A stretch of 29,407 nucleotides of DNA, taken from positions 1 to 29,407 of the forward strand of contig JACPHN010000177.1 in NCBI GenBank assembly GCA_016188575.1, given 5' to 3'. Each line of letters opens with the position of its first letter. The stretch's first letter is position 1. Shown in pieces: positions 21,419 through 29,108 of this stretch. The position numbers and the translations under genes are program-made. A model generated the notes under the pieces. It made no database searches. It was not told the DNA's origin and saw only the letters and a program-made list of their open reading frames with translations. This stretch comes from Candidatus Schekmanbacteria bacterium (GTDB taxonomy: Bacteria > CSSED10-310 > JACPHN01).

Positions 21419-23371
21419 TCAGGCCGACGCTTCCCGGATGAACGCGGTGCTGGCGTCCTCCAGCAGGCGCGTCAAGCGGCGCGCAAAGGTATTCGGATCC
21501 GTGACCGACGATCCTTCCGTGAGGAGCGCCTGCTCGTAGAGCAGCTCGATCCAGTCCGTGACCTTTGCCGAGCGACGATCGCGGTCGTGTAGCGCCTTCA
21601 TGTTGGCCACCACCGGATGGTCAGGATTGATCTCGAAGATTCGCGTGCTCCCCTCGACGTGCCGCTGTGCCGCGCGATACACCCGCTCCATCTGCGCGTG
21701 CATGCCCCCTTCGGGAATCACCAGGCAAGCCGGCGAATCCGTCAGCCGCTGCGAGAATCTCACCTCCTTGACGCGTTCGCCCAGCACCTCCGCAAAGCGC
21801 TCGCGGAGATCCTTCAGCTCGCTCAGCTTTTCCCTCTGCTTTTCCTGGTCCTCACCGCGCGGCTCAGCCGCCAGCTTGAGGTCGGCGCGCATCGCGGAAA
21901 CCAGCGGCTTGCCATCGAGCTCGCGAATCCCCTCGACCGCGAACTCGTCTACCATGTCCGTCATGTACAGCACTTCGAGGTTGCGCTGGCGCAAGACCTC
22001 GGTGTGCGGGCTCGCCTCAACCGCGGTACGGGAATCGCCGAGGATGTAGTAGATCGCTTCCTGATCTTTCTGCATCCGCTCGACGTAGCTGGTCAGCGAG
22101 GTCAATCCGGGCACCGCCGAGCTTTCCCAACGGCCCAGCTTCGCGAGCCGCTCGCGATAGTCCACTCCGAAATGCATACCCTCCTTGAGCACCCCACCAA
22201 AGGTCTTCCAGAACGTTTCGTACTTCTCCGGCTCGTCTTTGGCCAGGCTCTCGAGCAAATCCAAAACCTTTCGCGTAACCTGCTTCTGGATCGTCTTGGT
22301 TACCGACGAATCCTGAAGGATCTCGCGCGATACGTTCAGCGGCAGATCGCTCGAGTCGATCACGCCCCGCACAAAACGCAGCCACGTCGGCAACAGCTCG
22401 CGGCAATCCTCCATAATGAAAATGCGGCGCACATAGAGGCGAACACCGCCGCGGTAATCGGGGAGAAACAGGTCGAAGGGTGCCCGCTTTGGGATATACA
22501 GCAACGCCGTGAACTCCTGGCGCCCCTCGGCCTTGAAATGGGCGCGCGCCAACGGTGGCTCGTAGTCGTGGGCGATGTGCATGAAGAACTCGTCGTATTC
22601 CTCGTCCTTGATCTCGCTCTTGGAGCGCTGCCACAGCGCCGCGCCGCGATTCACCTGTTCGAGCTTGAGGCGTTCCTCTTTTTTCTTGCCTCCCTCACCG
22701 GAAGGGCGCTCCTTCACCTGGAGCATGATGGGATGGTTCACAAAGTCGGAGTAGCGCGTGACAAGCTCGCGGAGCTTCCATTCGTCGAGAAACTCTTGTT
22801 TGTCCTCCTTCAGATGCAGAATCACGGCTGTGCCGCGAACGGGGCGGGAAGCCGGCGCCAGAGAAAAGTCACTTCCAGCGCTCGACGTCCACCGGAAGGC
22901 GCGATCCGCGCCGATCGCCGGCAAGCTGATAACCTCCACCTGGTCCGCGACGAGGAAGGCGCTGTAGAAACCAACGCCGAACTTGCCGATGAGCGTGGCT
23001 GTCGAAGCGGTATCGCGCCTTTTCATCTCCTCGAGAAAGGCGCGCGTGCCGGAGTGCGCGATCGTGCCGAGCTCCTTGACGAGCTGGTCGTGGGTCATGC
23101 CGATGCCGGTATCCTCGATCGTGAGGGTCTTCGCCGGGCGGTCCGGGATGATCCGAATCTCCAATGGCACGTCATCCTTGAGCAGGTCCGGGGCAGTCAG
23201 CGCCGAGAATTTGAGCTTGTCCAACGCGTCCGAAGCGTTGGAGATCAGCTCGCGCAAGAAGATCTCGGGATGGCTGTACAGCGAGTTGACGACGATGTTG
23301 AGCACCTCGCTGACTTCGGCCTGAAACGTGAAGGTCTCCGCGGCCTGTTCTTCGGTTCGTTGCTCGCTCAT
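21419..23371 (-). CDS. htpG: Hsp90-family molecular chaperone HtpG
   Basis: 650 residues from the ATG at 23369-23371 with GGAGG close upstream; a longer frame to 24163 is an antisense shadow. Cytoplasmic ATP-dependent chaperone. The GHKL ATPase N-domain shows LRELISNASDALDKLK, EDTGIGMTHDQLVKELGTIAHSGT and LIGKFGVGFYSAF. The middle domain has GVRLYVRRIFIMEDCRELLPTWLRFVRGVIDSSDLPLNVSREILQ. The C-terminal dimerisation region ends FEINPDHPVVANMKALHD, then a helical tail. Domain lengths are normal. It is followed closely by the CULT gene, an unusual pairing. It is divergent from the Spy-like gene. I saw no clear heat-shock (sigma32) promoter. Confidence 0.97.
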   Translation of the reverse strand: MSEQRTEEQAAETFTFQAEVSEVLNIVVNSLYSHPEIFLRELISNASDALDKLKFSALTAPDLLKDDVPLEIRIIPDRPAKTLTIEDTGIGMTHDQLVKELGTIAHSGTRAFLEEMKRRDTASTATLIGKFGVGFYSAFLVADQVEVISLPAIGADRAFRWTSSAGSDFSLAPASRPVRGTAVILHLKEDKQEFLDEWKLRELVTRYSDFVNHPIMLQVKERPSGEGGKKKEERLKLEQVNRGAALWQRSKSEIKDEEYDEFFMHIAHDYEPPLARAHFKAEGRQEFTALLYIPKRAPFDLFLPDYRGGVRLYVRRIFIMEDCRELLPTWLRFVRGVIDSSDLPLNVSREILQDSSVTKTIQKQVTRKVLDLLESLAKDEPEKYETFWKTFGGVLKEGMHFGVDYRERLAKLGRWESSAVPGLTSLTSYVERMQKDQEAIYYILGDSRTAVEASPHTEVLRQRNLEVLYMTDMVDEFAVEGIRELDGKPLVSAMRADLKLAAEPRGEDQEKQREKLSELKDLRERFAEVLGERVKEVRFSQRLTDSPACLVIPEGGMHAQMERVYRAAQRHVEGSTRIFEINPDHPVVANMKALHDRDRRSAKVTDWIELLYEQALLTEGSSVTDPNTFARRLTRLLEDASTAFIREASA

Positions 23372-23699
23372 GATGTCCTCCGTCTGCTCCAAGGGGAGAC
23401 GCCGATAATTCTGGTGCTTTGAACGAATACGCCCGCCGCCGAGCTCCGTGCGAATCACCTGAGCCGCGGTCGGACGTGACTTTGCCGAAAACGAAATAGC
23501 ATGGAAGGCACCAGAGAGCAAACCCGTAGCAGCGGCCGCGTGGCAACGGCGCCCGGCGGCGGGCGGAACCGCTTGACGGGACGGGGACGAGCAGGCAAAA
23601 TCAGACGAGTTTCGCAGGCGGATCTGGCGGCCGGCAGCGCGCGCACTGTGGACGAGAACCTCGGCGCAGCGCGCACCGGTCCATTCGAGAGGTTCACAG
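23372..23699. other. 328-bp divergent region between htpG and the Spy-like gene
   Basis: No gene is supported here. The long frame on the minus strand is a shadow upstream of the htpG start, and the plus frames are Arg/Gly-rich. It must contain the htpG promoter (not recognised) and the plus promoter described at 23573-23601. Confidence 0.5.
23573..23601 (+). promoter_or_regulatory. Possible sigma70 promoter for the Spy-like gene
   Basis: TTGACG at 23573-23578 and CAAAAT at 23596-23601 are separated by exactly 17 bp. The -10 hexamer is 4/6 to consensus. It lies about 100 bp upstream of the ATG at 23700 on the same strand. In GC-rich DNA this is suggestive rather than proof. Confidence 0.4.
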
Positions 23700-24176
23700 A
23701 TGAAAACGTTGGCAATGACTGGTCGAGGTGTGCTCCTGTTGTTCTTGGCGGTGCTGGCGCTGGCGCCCGCCCACGCCAAGGACGGGGCCGCGCCGCCCGA
23801 TGCCGGAGCTCTGGACACGGTCTGGTGGAATCGGCCCAAGTTTGTCGCCGCCCTAGGTTTGGATGAGGCCCAACGCAAGCGCATGGACGAGCATCTTGCG
23901 CCGAAGCTCGCGGCGCTGCGCAAGCTGCGCGCGGCGCTGGAAAAGCAGGAAAAAGCACTGCTCGACGCGCTGGTCAAGCGTGACTGGACCGCGGCACGGC
24001 GCGAGGCCGCAGCGGATGCCGAAACCAGGGCGACGCTACGCCGCGTCGAGGCCGGCGTCAAGGTCGACGTCTTTTCCGAGCTCACCCAGAAACAGGTCGA
24101 GACGGTCGCCGCCAAGCATTCGGGCCTGGTCACGCGACCGTGGCTGATGAGCGGTCTGAGCACCGAGCGCGACTGA
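23700..24176 (+). CDS. Spy/CpxP-like periplasmic protein
   Basis: 158 residues. Signal peptide about 1-26 (GVLLLFLAVLALAPAHA, cleavage before KDG). The mature protein is almost all helix with heptad-like charge pattern: LGLDEAQRKRMDEHLAPKLAALRKLRAALEKQEKALLDALVKRDW, then RREAAADAETRATLRRVEAGVKVDVFSELTQKQVE. The L-x-L-D-E-x-Q and LTxxQ-type repeats are the mark of the Spy/CpxP/ZraP (LTxxQ) group of periplasmic chaperone and metal-stress proteins. Function is inferred as envelope-stress chaperone or regulator. Its own promoter is proposed upstream. Confidence 0.8.
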   Translation: MKTLAMTGRGVLLLFLAVLALAPAHAKDGAAPPDAGALDTVWWNRPKFVAALGLDEAQRKRMDEHLAPKLAALRKLRAALEKQEKALLDALVKRDWTAARREAAADAETRATLRRVEAGVKVDVFSELTQKQVETVAAKHSGLVTRPWLMSGLSTERD

Positions 24177-24190
24177 TCGCGCCCACACCG

Positions 24191-24226
24191 CGCCCGACGC
24201 CCGACGCGCCCGACGCCCGACGCGCC
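24191..24226. repeat. Short tandem repeat, 16-bp unit
   Basis: CGCCCGACGCCCGACG is repeated twice, plus four bases of a third copy, in the 56-bp gap between the convergent Spy-like and membrane-protein genes. Its internal 7-bp units (CGCCCGA) are also repeated. It may be simple slippage in a 3' gap. Confidence 0.6.
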
Positions 24227-24232
24227 TTGAGG

Positions 24233-26863
24233 TCACTTCCACCAGAGCTGCCAGGCATTGATGCCAAAGAGCTCGAGGAGCAGGCTGATCGGCAGCGGTA
24301 GGAAGGGATACAGGGCATCCTGTCCGACGTAGTAGATGGGGATGATGAAGTTCCCGATAATCAGAACCCAGAGACAGCGCTCGAAGGGAATGTCGGGCGC
24401 ATGTTTCTTGATCTCCTTGGCACCGAAAAGAACCGCCGGGAATGCCAATCCAAGGAGGCGGGACGTGTCTGTAGCAATCAGAAGCTGAAGACTCGCACAA
24501 GCAATGACAAGGCATATCCAAAAGGCCATGTCAAAAATGCGTTTTCTCAGGAGAGTTATAACCGCAAATACGGGGACGATCCAGAATGCTCGAAATGACT
24601 CGAATATCCCGATTGTCAATAGTCGCGACACCATTCCAATAGAGTGCAGTATTCGCTCGAATTTAATATATGCCGATGTCGTCAACATTACATCCGCATG
24701 AGATAGCACGTATGATCTATACAACTGCGCCGGTATGCAGGCTATCAGCATCAATAATAGAAACTGTATTGCCCTCCGAATGCCGTACTCTTTTTCCCAT
24801 GGCCTGTAAACAAGAAATGGAAAGCAAAACAGGTTACTCTCGTGATTAAGTAGTGCCAGTGAAAACAATATCGCGTTCACTACTATCGATCTGCTGGTAA
24901 GGCAAAGCCAAACCAAGACGTATGACGTGGTGTCCGTGTACCCTTGAAAATGAAGGGTAAAAAGCAAGGTAGTGCTGAAGGCGATCATTGCGGATGCCCC
25001 GAGGCTCTCGAGATGACTGAATTCTTCCCGCCTGAAATGAGCATAAACGCACCCAAGAAACGCGATCGACACCAAAATGGGGAAAAATATATACAGAGGA
25101 CCCCGGAAAAACAGAATGTGAGCGACCAGCGGAGTCAGAATTCTTAGCTGAACGCGGTTGTCTCTACTGAAATCGAAAGGATCTACCGACATCGACTCAA
25201 ACAGCGCCCCGTGGTTTACTGTCTGCGTCGCCGGTGTGACATATATCGTGCAGATCCCTAGCAGGAACACTCCCACGAGCATCGCCGCCCCCCACAACCC
25301 CAGTCTCGCCTCGGCGTCGGCAAGGGCCTGCGCTACTTCCGCCCGTCTCATCTTGCCGCTCGGCCTGGTCCCCGCGGCAGGGGCCAGCCCGCTGCCGACC
25401 TCCGCCTGCCGGAATTTGCCCGTACCAGGAAGAGACGTCCGGATCGTGAGCGCGAGCCACCAGACCGCCAGAAAGTCGATGGGAAGCTGGTAGCGCTCGT
25501 CTGCGCAAACCAGCACGGCTCTGGCGAAAAAGTGTAGCCCGACGAGCGCCGTGAGCCAGCGATATCGGGCACCACCGCGACGGCGCGCGAGGGCGACGAC
25601 AGCCGCCGGAATGGCCAGCCAGTACAGGCAACGCAGCACCGACCGCGCATACCATTGCGCCGTCTCGTGAAACCCCTGCAGCGCCCGGACGGCAATGCCG
25701 CTGCGAACGGCGTCGACCTGATAGAAGCGTGACTGCAGCCGCGCGTATTCGGGACAGGAATACCGGGCGCCGTCGATCTCGGCGAGCGACCAGCGCGAAA
25801 ACACCTCGCGGTACGGAAAGTAGTAGGTGCCCCAGGGCGGATATCCGGGCCAGAACGCGGCGTAGCCGGTGGCGTAGAGGTTGGCAAAGACGGCGATGCG
25901 GTCCGCAATAACGCCCGCGGGGCGGTTGGCGAGGTCATAGGCCAGCAAGCGCAGGACCTCGGACCAACTTGGTCGAAGCGTCATGGCCACGGCCCTGCTG
26001 CTCCCCAGGCCGTCGTAAATCGTGTGCATGGGCTTCTCCGCCGCCTTGGCAGCCATGGCGCGAGTCAGGCTCGATTCCAGAGCCGCGGCGAGGTCTGTCC
26101 GCGGCGGCTCGCTGTAGCGCGCCCACTCCGCGAGCACTATGATTTTTCCGATCGGGTAGCGGTCCGCGGGCCAGGACAGCGGCTGCAGGCTGAGGACGAC
26201 CAGCGCCATGCCTCCAAGCGCCGCCCCCAGTCGTGGCACCCGCGCGCGCCAGCCGCCAGACAGCACGGCGATTCTGCCCAGGACCACCACGGCCAGGTAG
26301 GCGAGATCCAGGCGGCCGCTCACCGCGTACCCCGTGGCCAGCCCCACCGCCGCGCAGCTCAAGAGACTCTTGCCGCCGCTCCGCACAACCCAGGTGGCGA
26401 TGCCGAGCAGCAGTGAGATGGCGAGCGCCTCGCTCAACAACGCCTGGCTGTAGATGGCCAGCCGCAGAACAGACAGTAGCAAGGCCGGAACCAGTACGAG
26501 CTCCGCGACCACCGCTCCGCGCCAGAGTTGGCGACTGAAAATGAGCAGAGCAAGAACCAGGAGGCACGCCTGCACGAGCCCGATAGCGTTGGCGAGCCGC
26601 AAATGGATTGACGCGGCGCCGAGCCAGTGGAACCAGGCCGTGACGCTCACGCCGCGAAACGTCTCACCCGGATCGGTGACGCGACCCAGGAGCATGCCGA
26701 CATACGAAGGCGACCACGACGGCGAATCGCAGTAGGTCAACGGAAAAGAAAAGGCCCACCACGACAAGGCGAATACCGCGGCACCGATCCCCGCGGTTGC
26801 GATCAGACTATAGGACGTCGCGTCATGCCCCCTCATGCCCGTCACCCTGGAGGTTATCTGCAT
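24233..26863 (-). CDS. Large two-part membrane protein, glycosyltransferase-like
   Basis: 876 residues with about 20 hydrophobic segments. The N-terminal part (about 1-480) looks like a GT-C-fold polyprenol-linked sugar transferase: an acidic first loop (TYCDSPSWSPSYVG), RLANAIGLVQACLLVLALLIF, and a late VCADERYQLPIDFLAVWW block. A hydrophilic linker follows (about 480-530, with two GK-x-R-x-AEV copies). The C-terminal part (about 535-876) is another polytopic protein with NRVQLRILTPLVAHILFF, HFQGYTDTTSYVLVWL and LALLNHESNLFCFPF, as seen in envelope-polysaccharide-type membrane proteins. Its DNA (24233-about 25240) is clearly AT-richer (segments of 38-47% GC) than the N-terminal part (about 67%). 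This looks like a fusion of genes of different origin, in frame. The start is 26863 or the ATG at 26836; the upstream region is transposon remnant. No saccharide cluster is nearby. The function is inferred. Confidence 0.75.
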   Translation of the reverse strand: MQITSRVTGMRGHDATSYSLIATAGIGAAVFALSWWAFSFPLTYCDSPSWSPSYVGMLLGRVTDPGETFRGVSVTAWFHWLGAASIHLRLANAIGLVQACLLVLALLIFSRQLWRGAVVAELVLVPALLLSVLRLAIYSQALLSEALAISLLLGIATWVVRSGGKSLLSCAAVGLATGYAVSGRLDLAYLAVVVLGRIAVLSGGWRARVPRLGAALGGMALVVLSLQPLSWPADRYPIGKIIVLAEWARYSEPPRTDLAAALESSLTRAMAAKAAEKPMHTIYDGLGSSRAVAMTLRPSWSEVLRLLAYDLANRPAGVIADRIAVFANLYATGYAAFWPGYPPWGTYYFPYREVFSRWSLAEIDGARYSCPEYARLQSRFYQVDAVRSGIAVRALQGFHETAQWYARSVLRCLYWLAIPAAVVALARRRGGARYRWLTALVGLHFFARAVLVCADERYQLPIDFLAVWWLALTIRTSLPGTGKFRQAEVGSGLAPAAGTRPSGKMRRAEVAQALADAEARLGLWGAAMLVGVFLLGICTIYVTPATQTVNHGALFESMSVDPFDFSRDNRVQLRILTPLVAHILFFRGPLYIFFPILVSIAFLGCVYAHFRREEFSHLESLGASAMIAFSTTLLFTLHFQGYTDTTSYVLVWLCLTSRSIVVNAILFSLALLNHESNLFCFPFLVYRPWEKEYGIRRAIQFLLLMLIACIPAQLYRSYVLSHADVMLTTSAYIKFERILHSIGMVSRLLTIGIFESFRAFWIVPVFAVITLLRKRIFDMAFWICLVIACASLQLLIATDTSRLLGLAFPAVLFGAKEIKKHAPDIPFERCLWVLIIGNFIIPIYYVGQDALYPFLPLPISLLLELFGINAWQLWWK

Positions 26864-26867
26864 TCCC

Positions 26868-27625
26868 TTGACATCCTCTCCGACCTGAAGACCGAGAGAT
26901 TCCTGAAGAACTAAGCCGCAACCGGCTTGATAGCTCCGCTTGAGACCTTATGCAAAAAATCGTTGCTGGCGTCGGCGATGCGGATGTGCAGACGGCTGAT
27001 TTTTGCCTTCTGCTCTTTCCGTTTGCCCGAGACCTGCGGCGAGAAACGGTGATTACGGCAGCCGTGCCGACCGCGGGCCGACTGTCGCGGTAGCGCACCC
27101 AGCCGATCTTGGGAAGAAAAACGCGACCGCTCTCAAGTTTGAGCTGTTTCGGATCGGGATAGCGAAAGGAATCGAGGTCGCGGCCTTTCTTTTTGAACCG
27201 TGGCATGCGTTCCGCGCTGGACTTTGAGAGGCCGTCGTGCAAGGCTCGGCTGAGGTCGCGCAGCGTTTGCTGCTGCGTGTGCACGGGGCACTCAGCGAGA
27301 AAGGCGGTAGCCGGGTCGTTGCGCCAAACCGTAAGCAACGCGCACAATTCCGCATACCCGAGCAGCTTCTCGCTGGCGCCCAAACACTCGAGTTGGATCG
27401 CGAGGGCGCGGTTCCAAACGAAACGAGCACAACCGACGACGCGGCGCAGCTTATGCTTGATAGCCTTGTTGGTTTTCAACTCATACTTGAATGCCTTGCG
27501 GATGATCATGGACGTCAATATAGCGCTTCTTCATGACCATTGCAAGTGGCATACGCGAATACATCGCATGGGAAAATGCAGGAAAAGTGAAAGAGAAAGA
27601 GCGCCTGACTCCGGCCTGAAGGCCG
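26868..27625 (-). mobile_element. Remnant of an IS200/IS605-type tnpB element
   Basis: The right end is recognisable on the minus strand as an imperfect hairpin (CTCTC at 26894-26898 read in minus, GAGAG at 26876-26880) ending in GAGGATGTCAA at 26868-26878, the common 3' end of tnpB elements and of their guide (omega) RNA. Toward the left end (high coordinates) a perfect hairpin CGGCC-TGAA-GGCCG lies at 27612-27625 and may belong to the left end; that boundary is uncertain. The tnpB gene inside is doubly deleted. No tnpA is present. Confidence 0.65.
26911..27509 (-). pseudogene. tnpB: Doubly deleted tnpB
   Basis: Starts at an ATG (27507-27509) as MIIRKAFKYELKTNKA, an excellent TnpB start, and continues through RFVWNRALA, PRFKKKGRDLDSFRYPDPKQ and LPKIGWVRYRDSRP, the TnpB N-terminal DNA/RNA-binding half. 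Near 27040 the frame shifts: the coding pattern moves to another frame as KRKEQKAKISRLHIRIADASNDFLHKVS, which is the helical block that normally follows the first RuvC motif. The part carrying the first catalytic Asp is missing. After DFLHKVS only SGAIKPVAA and a TAG (26911-26913) remain, so the rest of RuvC and the zinc finger are also gone. It cannot make a nuclease. Confidence 0.75.
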
Positions 27626-27739
27626 AAGCTTGCGGCGCGAGACCGGGTAAGTGCGCGTTGCAGACAAGCCGAAGGGTCGGCACGAAACGGGCGTGTGCGG
27701 CGCGGAAATCGGTATTCGCGGTCAAGGAGCGCGCCGATC

Positions 27740-28735
27740 CCCGGCGGGCTCTGACGCAGCGATCGGAGCAGCTTGCAATGGACTGCGAGGAGGCGCGGCT
27801 TGCACAAGCAGACGCGCTCGCCGAGAAAGCGGGCTGGAGCCGCGATTGGGCCGCGGCGGTCGTGCCGTTCGGGCTCGGTCCGGATGCCTATCCGTCCGAG
27901 GCAGAAGACGCTGCTCAGCGCCTCGGCGCTTTCTTCGGGAAGCGAGACGAAGCGGCACGACTCGACGCGGTCCGTGTCACGGCCGAGCAAGAAGCGGCTA
28001 CCTTTGAGCGAGATGCCCTGGCGGTCGTCACCCGTACGGCGTTCGACCTCGCGGCCGTTCCCGCGCCGGTCGCCGCCGCGGCGCTCTACGAGCGTCTTTG
28101 TCGAGAGACAGACGCCACTACCCGGAGACACGCTCTGCACAAGGACCTCCGGCGATACGAGAAGGCACTCGCAGAATCCACAACCGCGCTCGCGGACGCC
28201 GAGCAACGGCTCAGCGACCTGGGCCGCACCGCCGGTTGCAGCGATGTCGCGGAGCCGAGGAAAAGGACGCACGTTCCACCGAGCTCCGCTCACTGCGCCG
28301 CGACCGCGTGGAGGCGCAGCTCGTGGCCGCGACCGGTGACGCCGACCTGGAGGCTATCGCCGCCCGTGTGCTGAACGTTGACGAGGCCGTCCTGGCCGCG
28401 CGGGCGCAGGCGCTGACCGCGGAGCTCGAGTCCCTGGATTCTCAGCGCGATGCCCTTCATCGCGAGCACGGTGAGCTGCAGGCAAAGCTCGGAACCATGG
28501 CGAGGCAAGCATCCGCGGCGGAGATCGCGGAAGACAGCCAGGAGACGCTCGCCTGCTCGAAGAGCAAGTCACGACCTATATGCGCACGTGGAGGGCCCTG
28601 CTGCTGCGGCGGCGGGAGGTCGACCGGGTGCGGAAGTCGAGCCAAACGCCCTTGGTGCGGCGCGCCGGCGAGCTGTTCCGGCAGCTCACGCTCGGCTCTC
28701 TCAGCCCTCCCACCTTCCGTTGTGCTCTGCAAGCC
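27740..28735 (+). pseudogene. Frameshifted YhaN/SMC-like ATPase, C-terminal part
   Basis: Three plus frames carry consecutive pieces of one coiled-coil protein. Frame one (about 27740-28255) has DCEEARLAQADALAEKAGWSRDWA, AEDAAQRLGAFFGKRDEAARLDAV and a long helical tail RRYEKALAESTTALADAEQRL. Frame two (about 28255-28550) has ADLEAIAARVLNVDEAVLAARAQALTAELESLDSQRDALHREHGELQAKL. Frame three (about 28550-28735) has RLLEEQVTTYMRTWRALLLRRREVDRVR and RRAGELFRQLTLGS, the conserved late block of YhaN-type ATPases. At least two frameshifts separate them, and neither the N-terminal Walker A nor the end is present. The identification rests on the RAGELFxxLTLGS motif and the coiled-coil order. Confidence 0.7.
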
Positions 28736-28749
28736 AGGGCTGGCCCTGA

Positions 28750-28974
28750 TTGCACAATTTTTGCGGCGGCCCTCTGGACGACTTTTTGGCGGACTCCAAC
28801 GTGACGGCTACGGGCCTGTCGCCCGACCGTCTGGTCGACTCGGATGGCAACACGAGCGGCTCCGCAACCTACGCGAACGCGGATGACAAAGGGTGGTGGA
28901 CGTACGCAGACCACCCGTTGGAAGATCTCCAGTGGTTCAGCGACGGCAACGTGCGGACAGACTGCTGGTACTAA
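28750..28974 (+). pseudogene. C-terminal fragment of an unknown, probably exported protein
   Basis: A frame of about 60 credible codons ends in TAA: SNVTATGLSPDRLVDSDGNTSG, then GWWTYADHPLEDLQWFSDGNVRTDCWY. Third positions are strongly G/C and the residue mix (Asn, Asp, Gly, Trp, Tyr) is that of a real extracellular domain rather than a shadow. There is no start signal, and upstream the frame merges with the YhaN remnant, so the 5' part of the gene has been lost. I do not recognise the family. Confidence 0.4.
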
Positions 28975-29108
28975 CTGCAAGTAGACAGCAACCCGACGAC
29001 GGCGGCAGCACTGCTCGCCGTCGTCTGAATTGTGCGGACGGCACCCGATGTCCGCTCGCTTTTTTGCGAGGGCCACGCCCGGCACGGTGATTGATGGCCG
29101 ATGTTTCC

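Noticed and set aside
21617-23422. A 601-codon plus-strand open frame
   Set aside because: Antisense shadow of htpG, whose sense reading is unambiguous.
23372-23470. A sigma32 heat-shock promoter for htpG
   Set aside because: No CTTGAA/CCCCAT-like pair at proper spacing could be found.
23372-24163. N-terminal extension of HtpG by 264 residues
   Set aside because: The extension is antisense to the Spy-like gene, lacks homology, and a good ribosome site precedes the normal HtpG Met.
27193-28374. A 393-codon plus-strand frame spanning the tnpB remnant and the next gene
   Set aside because: The first part is antisense of tnpB; only the part from about 27740 is family-like, and it is frameshifted.
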